Of a stretch of 35,517 nucleotides of DNA, positions 31,815 through 35,517 are shown in pieces. Positions within the stretch are counted from its first letter, which is position 1. Each line of letters begins with the position of its first letter. Location of the stretch: NCBI RefSeq assembly GCF_014831675.1, contig NZ_VJXY01000061.1, positions 1 to 35,517 of the forward strand. Reading direction: 5' to 3'. Origin of the DNA: Komarekiella delphini-convector SJRDD-AB1 (lineage in GTDB: Bacteria; Cyanobacteriota; Cyanobacteriia; Cyanobacteriales; Nostocaceae). The notes under the pieces were generated by a model. The model saw only the letters and a list, made by a program, of their open reading frames with translations. It was not told the DNA's origin and did not search any database. Position numbers and translations under genes: made by a program.

Positions 31815-31896
31815 GTCTGCGTAGATGCGTACTCCTGCAAAGAAGCAAGCTACGCGGAGCGTCTAGTAGATAAGCAGCTTGTCGTCAGACATCGCT
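31815..31896 (-). repeat. Small dispersed repeat, AGCGATGTCTG family (degenerate)
   Basis: Read on the minus strand it begins AGCGATGTCTGACGACAAGC and ends in GCATCTACGCAGAC. It contains GCTACGCGGAGCGTC. It shares the AGCGATGTCTG end with the other copies but has a different inner part. Confidence 0.5.
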
Positions 31897-32011
31897 ATTC
31901 TCTCATCAACATAAATGCGATGAGGCAAGCTAATCGCAGAAGTTTCTCCAAAGACAACGCTTAACAACCTTGATAACATGGAAAAAATAGTTCAACCTAA
32001 CTGCCAAGGTT

Positions 32012-32266
32012 ATGAGTAGCATTAATATTTCCTTGCCTGAGTCGATGAAAGCTTTTGTTGAGGAACAAGTGGCTCAAGGTGGCTACGGTTCAGTTAGCGA
32101 ATATCTACAAGAGTTAATCACTCAAGACCAAAAACGCAAAATGCAAGAACATATAGAAGAACTTTTAATTGCAGGACTTGAAAGTGGAGAGGCAATAGAA
32201 GTTAATGATGAATGGTGGCAGCAAAAACGCACACACTTGCTCAACCAGCTGCATCAAGAGAAATAA
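32012..32266 (+). CDS. ParD-like antitoxin
   Basis: An 84-residue protein with a ribbon-helix-helix start (INISLPESMKAFVEEQVAQG, GYGSVSEYLQELI) and a charged, Glu/Gln-rich C-terminal helix. This is a type II antitoxin of the ParD/CopG kind. Its stop overlaps the toxin's start (TAATG), so both are coupled. Confidence 0.9.
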   Translation: MSSINISLPESMKAFVEEQVAQGGYGSVSEYLQELITQDQKRKMQEHIEELLIAGLESGEAIEVNDEWWQQKRTHLLNQLHQEK

Positions 32267-32583
32267 TGGCAAAGCGGATAGTCATTACACCCAAAGCCAG
32301 TTTAGATATTGATGAGTATTTTGTTTACATTGCCCAAGAAAACCCCGACACTGCTCTTTTGTTTTTTGACTCTGTAAGAGAAACTTTTGCCCAGTTAGCA
32401 AGAATGCCTGGAATGGGTAGCCGTTATCCTCTGAATAATCTTCGTTTACAAGGTTTACGTAAATGGGTTGTTAAGGGATTTAAAAAGTATCTAATTTTTT
32501 ACTTTGAGCGAGATGAAAACATTGAAGTTGTGCGGGTTCTCTATGCAGGGCAAGATATAGAAAGGATTTTAGAACAGGAGTGA
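32266..32583 (+). CDS. ParE-like toxin
   Basis: A 105-residue ParE/RelE-fold toxin from the ATG at 32266: RIVITPKASLDIDEYFVYIA, ALLFFDSVRETFAQLARMPGMG, GLRKWVVKGFKKYLIFYF and VVRVLYAGQDIERIL. An upstream ATG (32212) would only extend it into the antitoxin gene. ParE toxins poison DNA gyrase. Length and all motifs are normal, so it is likely active. Confidence 0.9.
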   Translation: MAKRIVITPKASLDIDEYFVYIAQENPDTALLFFDSVRETFAQLARMPGMGSRYPLNNLRLQGLRKWVVKGFKKYLIFYFERDENIEVVRVLYAGQDIERILEQE

Positions 32584-32591
32584 TATTGATT

Positions 32592-32700
32592 AGCGATGTC
32601 TGTCTTAAAAAGTTCAGAGACGCTCGATGACTCGCTACCGCTACGCTAACGGCGGAAACCGCCGCTCCGACTTTTCGCTACGACGGGCTACGCCTACGCT
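32592..32700 (+). repeat. Small dispersed repeat, AGCGATGTCTG family
   Basis: Begins AGCGATGTCTGTCTTA and ends TACGACGGGCTACGCC, then TACGCT. It contains GGCGGAAACCGCCGC, a perfect short palindrome also present in the copy at 24118. It lies 8 bases after the ParE gene. Confidence 0.7.
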
Positions 32701-32865
32701 TTGATGATTGCGTTGGTAAAGCGATCGCTTAAACAAATGTTGACTTTTATCTTTCGATGATTTTGTACTGAGTGCAAGTTTGACACTGGCTATGATTACG
32801 CTATTGAGTCTTGAGGCAATGAGATGATTCTATGCGATCGCTTTTTTGTAAAATGGTGCGATCGC

Positions 32866-32900
32866 ATAATTGAGGGTGGGTATTACCCACCCTCAATTAT
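32866..32900. terminator. Long hairpin at the glgB 3' end
   Basis: A perfect 16-bp stem with a 3-base loop: ATAATTGAGGGTGGGT (32866-32881) and ACCCACCCTCAATTAT (32885-32900). It touches the glgB stop codon. There is no long T-run, so it may act as a transcription stop or a 3'-end stabiliser. Confidence 0.6.
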
Positions 32901-35191
32901 TATCCCATCACCTCAGCAGTCTTCTTCTTATCCAACTTCAGAATCAACACGCCCAAAGGTGGTAAACATAAATCCAGCGAATAAGGACGACTATGCAAAG
33001 ACCAATCATCTGTCCATTTACCACCTAAGTTACCCATATTGCTACCGCCATACTGACGCGCATCGCTGTTGAACAACTCGGTATAAAATCCCGCTTGTGG
33101 TACACCAATGCGGTAGTGAGAATGGGGTTGCGGTGTGAAGTTGCAAACTACAATTGCAAAATCATCAGAATCCTTATCACGCCGGATGAACGAAACTACA
33201 CTATGACGGTTGTCGCTACAATCAATCCACTCAAACCCTGGCTCAGCAAAATCTTGAGTATACAAAGTCGGTTCGGAGCGGTAGAGATTATTTAGCTCTT
33301 GGAAAAATGTTTTCAACTTTTGGTGCGGCTCATGCTGTAATAAGTGCCACTCCAAATCAGCCCAAACATTCCACTCACTCCACTGCCCAAACTCCATGCT
33401 CATAAACATGGTTTTCTTGCCTGGGTGAGCGAACATATAGGAAAACAAACAACGCACATTAGCTAATTTCTGCCATGTATCTCCCGGCATTTTGCCGATG
33501 ATATTGCTCTTACCATGTACTACTTCATCGTGAGACAGAGCCAGCATGAAGTTCTCACTGTGGTTGTACCACATGCTAAAAGTGATATTGTTTTGGTGGA
33601 ACTGGCGGAACCAAGGATCCATGCTGAAGTAGTCCAGCATATCGTGCATCCAGCCCATATTCCACTTCAAGTTAAAACCCAATCCACCTGTATAGGTAGG
33701 CCAAGATACCATTGGCCAAGAAGTAGATTCTTCCGCAATTGAGAGAACGCCAGGAAAATAGCTGAAAATAATGTGATTTACCTGACGTAGAAAATCCGCT
33801 GCTTCTAGATTTTCTCTGCCACCGTATTGATTAGGTAGCCATTCTCCTGGTTCGCGGCAATAGTCATTGTAGAGCATTGAGGCGACAGCATCGACACGAA
33901 TTCCGTCAATGTGGTACTTGTCAAACCAAAACAGAGCATTTGCTGCTAGAAAATTCTTGACTTCATGGCGATTGTAGTTGAACACCAAAGTCCCCCATTC
34001 TTTATGTTCGCCTTTACGGGGATCAGCGTGTTCATACAAGTGACTACCATCGAAGAAAGCTAAACCATGACCATCTTTGGGGAAGTGACCGGGAACCCAA
34101 TCAACAATCACACCAATTCCGTTTTCATGACATTTGTCAACAAAATACATGAAATCTTCGGCGCTACCAAAACGGGAGGTAGGGGCATAGTACCCAGTTA
34201 CTTGATAACCCCAAGAGCCATCAAAGGGGTGCTCTGCAATTGGCAGTAGTTCTAAATGGGTGTATCCCAATTCTTTGGCATAGGGAATCAGTCTGTCTGC
34301 CAGTTCTCGGTAGGTAAGGAAGCGTGCGCCTGGTTTAAGTTCTGAGACAGTAACTACAGGTGCAGTTTCACCGTTGGGTAGTTTGGCTGGTTCTGAACTC
34401 GAAGCGTGCAACCAAGAGCCTAAATGTACTTCATAAACTGAGACTGGCTGCGTCAGTGGATCGGTGTGACGCCGCTTGTCCATCCACTCTTGGTCACTCC
34501 AACTGTAAGCATCTAAATCAGTGACTATGGATGCTGTTTTGGGGCGGGGTTCCTGCTGAAAACCGTAGGGATCAGATTTTTCGTAAATGTGTCCTTCAAA
34601 ATTTTTGATTTCATATTTATAATGTTCCCCCACTCCAATTTCGGGAATAAATAATTCCCAAACTCCGGTGGGCCCTTTACGCATCTGGTGTTTGCGTCCG
34701 TCCCAGAGATTAAAATCTCCCAGGACTGAAACATTACGAGCATTGGGTGCCCAAACGGCAAAATAAACGCCTTTGATACCGTCTATTTCCGTGGCGTGTG
34801 CTCCCAGTTTCTCGTAAATCCGGTGATGATTGCCTTCACTAAACAAATGCAAGTCAAACTCTGTCAGGCGGGGAGAACGGAAAGCATAAGGGTCATAGGT
34901 GACACGCTCATGTTCCCCTTCTTTGATCTTTAACTGGTAGTTTGCCAGTTCTGCTGTTTCAATCGTGCATTCAAAAAAGTGGGGATTATGCACTGTTTGC
35001 ATTGGGTATTCTTTCCGTTGTTCAGGAAAGACTACCCATGCTGCACTTGCATTTGGTAGGTAGGCTCGCACAGCCCAGACAGTTTTGCCATTTTGTTCTA
35101 TGGGGTGAGAACCTAGTATTTCAAACGGATCGTGATGCTGATTCCAAACGATACGGTTAACCTGTTCAGGGGCGATCGTGGTCATGGACAT
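32900..35191 (-). CDS. glgB: 1,4-alpha-glucan branching enzyme
   Basis: A 763-residue GH13 branching enzyme that makes alpha-1,6 branches in glycogen. Two N-terminal beta-sandwich (CBM48-like) modules cover about 10-235. The catalytic barrel shows DGSHLYEHADPR, GIRVDAVASMLY with nucleophile Asp434, LSIAEEST with acid/base Glu487 and LSHDEVVHGKS. A linker with KLPNGETAPVVTVSELKPGA (261-290) is an insert seen in cyanobacterial forms. An ATG two codons in is an alternative start. Complete. No other glycogen gene is near. Confidence 0.96.
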   Translation of the reverse strand: MSMTTIAPEQVNRIVWNQHHDPFEILGSHPIEQNGKTVWAVRAYLPNASAAWVVFPEQRKEYPMQTVHNPHFFECTIETAELANYQLKIKEGEHERVTYDPYAFRSPRLTEFDLHLFSEGNHHRIYEKLGAHATEIDGIKGVYFAVWAPNARNVSVLGDFNLWDGRKHQMRKGPTGVWELFIPEIGVGEHYKYEIKNFEGHIYEKSDPYGFQQEPRPKTASIVTDLDAYSWSDQEWMDKRRHTDPLTQPVSVYEVHLGSWLHASSSEPAKLPNGETAPVVTVSELKPGARFLTYRELADRLIPYAKELGYTHLELLPIAEHPFDGSWGYQVTGYYAPTSRFGSAEDFMYFVDKCHENGIGVIVDWVPGHFPKDGHGLAFFDGSHLYEHADPRKGEHKEWGTLVFNYNRHEVKNFLAANALFWFDKYHIDGIRVDAVASMLYNDYCREPGEWLPNQYGGRENLEAADFLRQVNHIIFSYFPGVLSIAEESTSWPMVSWPTYTGGLGFNLKWNMGWMHDMLDYFSMDPWFRQFHQNNITFSMWYNHSENFMLALSHDEVVHGKSNIIGKMPGDTWQKLANVRCLFSYMFAHPGKKTMFMSMEFGQWSEWNVWADLEWHLLQHEPHQKLKTFFQELNNLYRSEPTLYTQDFAEPGFEWIDCSDNRHSVVSFIRRDKDSDDFAIVVCNFTPQPHSHYRIGVPQAGFYTELFNSDARQYGGSNMGNLGGKWTDDWSLHSRPYSLDLCLPPLGVLILKLDKKKTAEVMG

Positions 35192-35241
35192 GAAGCTACC
35201 TACATGAAATAACGTGATTGAAATGTGCTTTTTTAATCAGA

Positions 35242-35358
35242 ACTTACGCAAAATTATGTAAAAATGACCCGCATAGACGCGGAGCGGCTACTTTACGAGA
35301 ACACCAAAGGCAAACCCGCAGGGTAGAAATAGGAGTTTTAGAGAGTTTTTGCGTAAGT
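35242..35358. mobile_element. MITE-like element with ACTTACGCAAAA ends
   Basis: ACTTACGCAAAA (35242-35253) and TTTTGCGTAAGT (35347-35358) are perfect 12-bp inverted repeats about 117 bases apart. The inner part contains GACGCGGAGCGGC and no gene. It lies in the glgB upstream region, within 170 bases of its start, and could carry or disrupt promoter parts. Confidence 0.6.
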
Positions 35359-35452
35359 CCTATTAATATCTATATATATTCTTTACATTTATTTGCAATT
35401 TTGTCGCCACCGTTATCCTACCTCAGAATGAGTCTTGATTCCTTTCCGATAA

Positions 35453-35517
35453 GAGCGGAGGGGCAGGGGGGGCGGAGGGGCAGGGGAGCGGAGGGGCAAG
35501 GGGAGCGGAGGGGCAGG
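35453..35517. repeat. Purine-rich GGAGCGGAGGGGCAGG repeat, runs off the window
   Basis: Tandem degenerate units GAGCGGAGGGGCAGG/GGGAGCGGAGGGGCAAG, at least four copies, continuing past the right edge. Same class as the tract at 17141-17206. Confidence 0.8.

Noticed and set aside
1-35517. tRNA or rRNA genes
   Set aside because: I saw no cloverleaf with TTCRA arm or rRNA-like stretch in the intergenic regions; a tRNA search was not possible.

Overview
The window looks like chromosomal DNA of a filamentous, heterocyst-type cyanobacterium (Nostoc/Anabaena-like). The evidence is the many HIP1 octamers (GCGATCGC), heptanucleotide tandem repeats, purine-rich GGAGCGGAGGGGCAGG repeats, small dispersed repeats and MITE-like palindromes. 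Several genes are also typical of cyanobacteria: ldpA, a ycf45-type R3H ATPase, DUF3386, Ycf66-like proteins, a Mo-dependent-nitrogenase-family protein and many Uma2 and toxin-antitoxin genes. The organism is inferred; no species marker was read.

Layout. 1-4.8 kb: receiver-histidine kinase, the Fe-S clock-input protein LdpA and a Ycf45-like AAA/R3H protein closed by a terminator. 4.8-9.4 kb: a CbbX/SpoVK-like AAA ATPase, an orphan DUF433 gene, two paralogous GAF-LuxR regulators flanking a DJ-1/PfpI gene (plus a remnant of a third LuxR tail), and a DUF3386 protein. 9.4-10.9 kb: a two-gene module whose second gene (retropepsin-like aspartyl protease) is broken by an in-frame TAG, then a RelE/YafQ-like toxin pair. 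11-17.1 kb: a MocR regulator with a candidate operator, a GFA-family protein, a secreted coiled-coil protein, an SDR protein with an inserted CIA30 domain, and a Ser/Thr kinase fused to a Ycf66-like membrane domain beside a free Ycf66-like protein. 17.3-25.7 kb: a HugZ-like flavin/heme split-barrel protein, an alpha/beta-hydrolase with a degenerate triad, two Uma2 genes and a Uma2 remnant, an HGSNAT-like acyltransferase, Obg (3' end rewritten by a small palindromic element), a TerB/Mo-nitrogenase-family protein and a glutamate-cysteine-ligase-like protein. 25.8-30.3 kb: a conserved hypothetical gene, 21-bp iterons, then a STAND (NB-ARC) NTPase system. 30.3-32.6 kb: three consecutive toxin-antitoxin loci, one with a deleted toxin. 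32.9-35.2 kb: glgB, followed by MITE and purine repeats.

The most interesting system is the pair 26638-27036 / 27581-30244. A small protein with a hydrophobic helix-forming N-terminus ends in a G/N/Q-rich 23-residue motif, and a matching motif (12 of 23 identical, no gaps) begins the neighbouring NB-ARC-TPR protein. This is the layout of NLR/effector pairs that signal through shared amyloid-like motifs. The two genes are separated by a nested repeat element with three 87-bp direct repeats, and the receptor carries eight nearly identical 42-residue TPRs and a C-terminal membrane-type segment.
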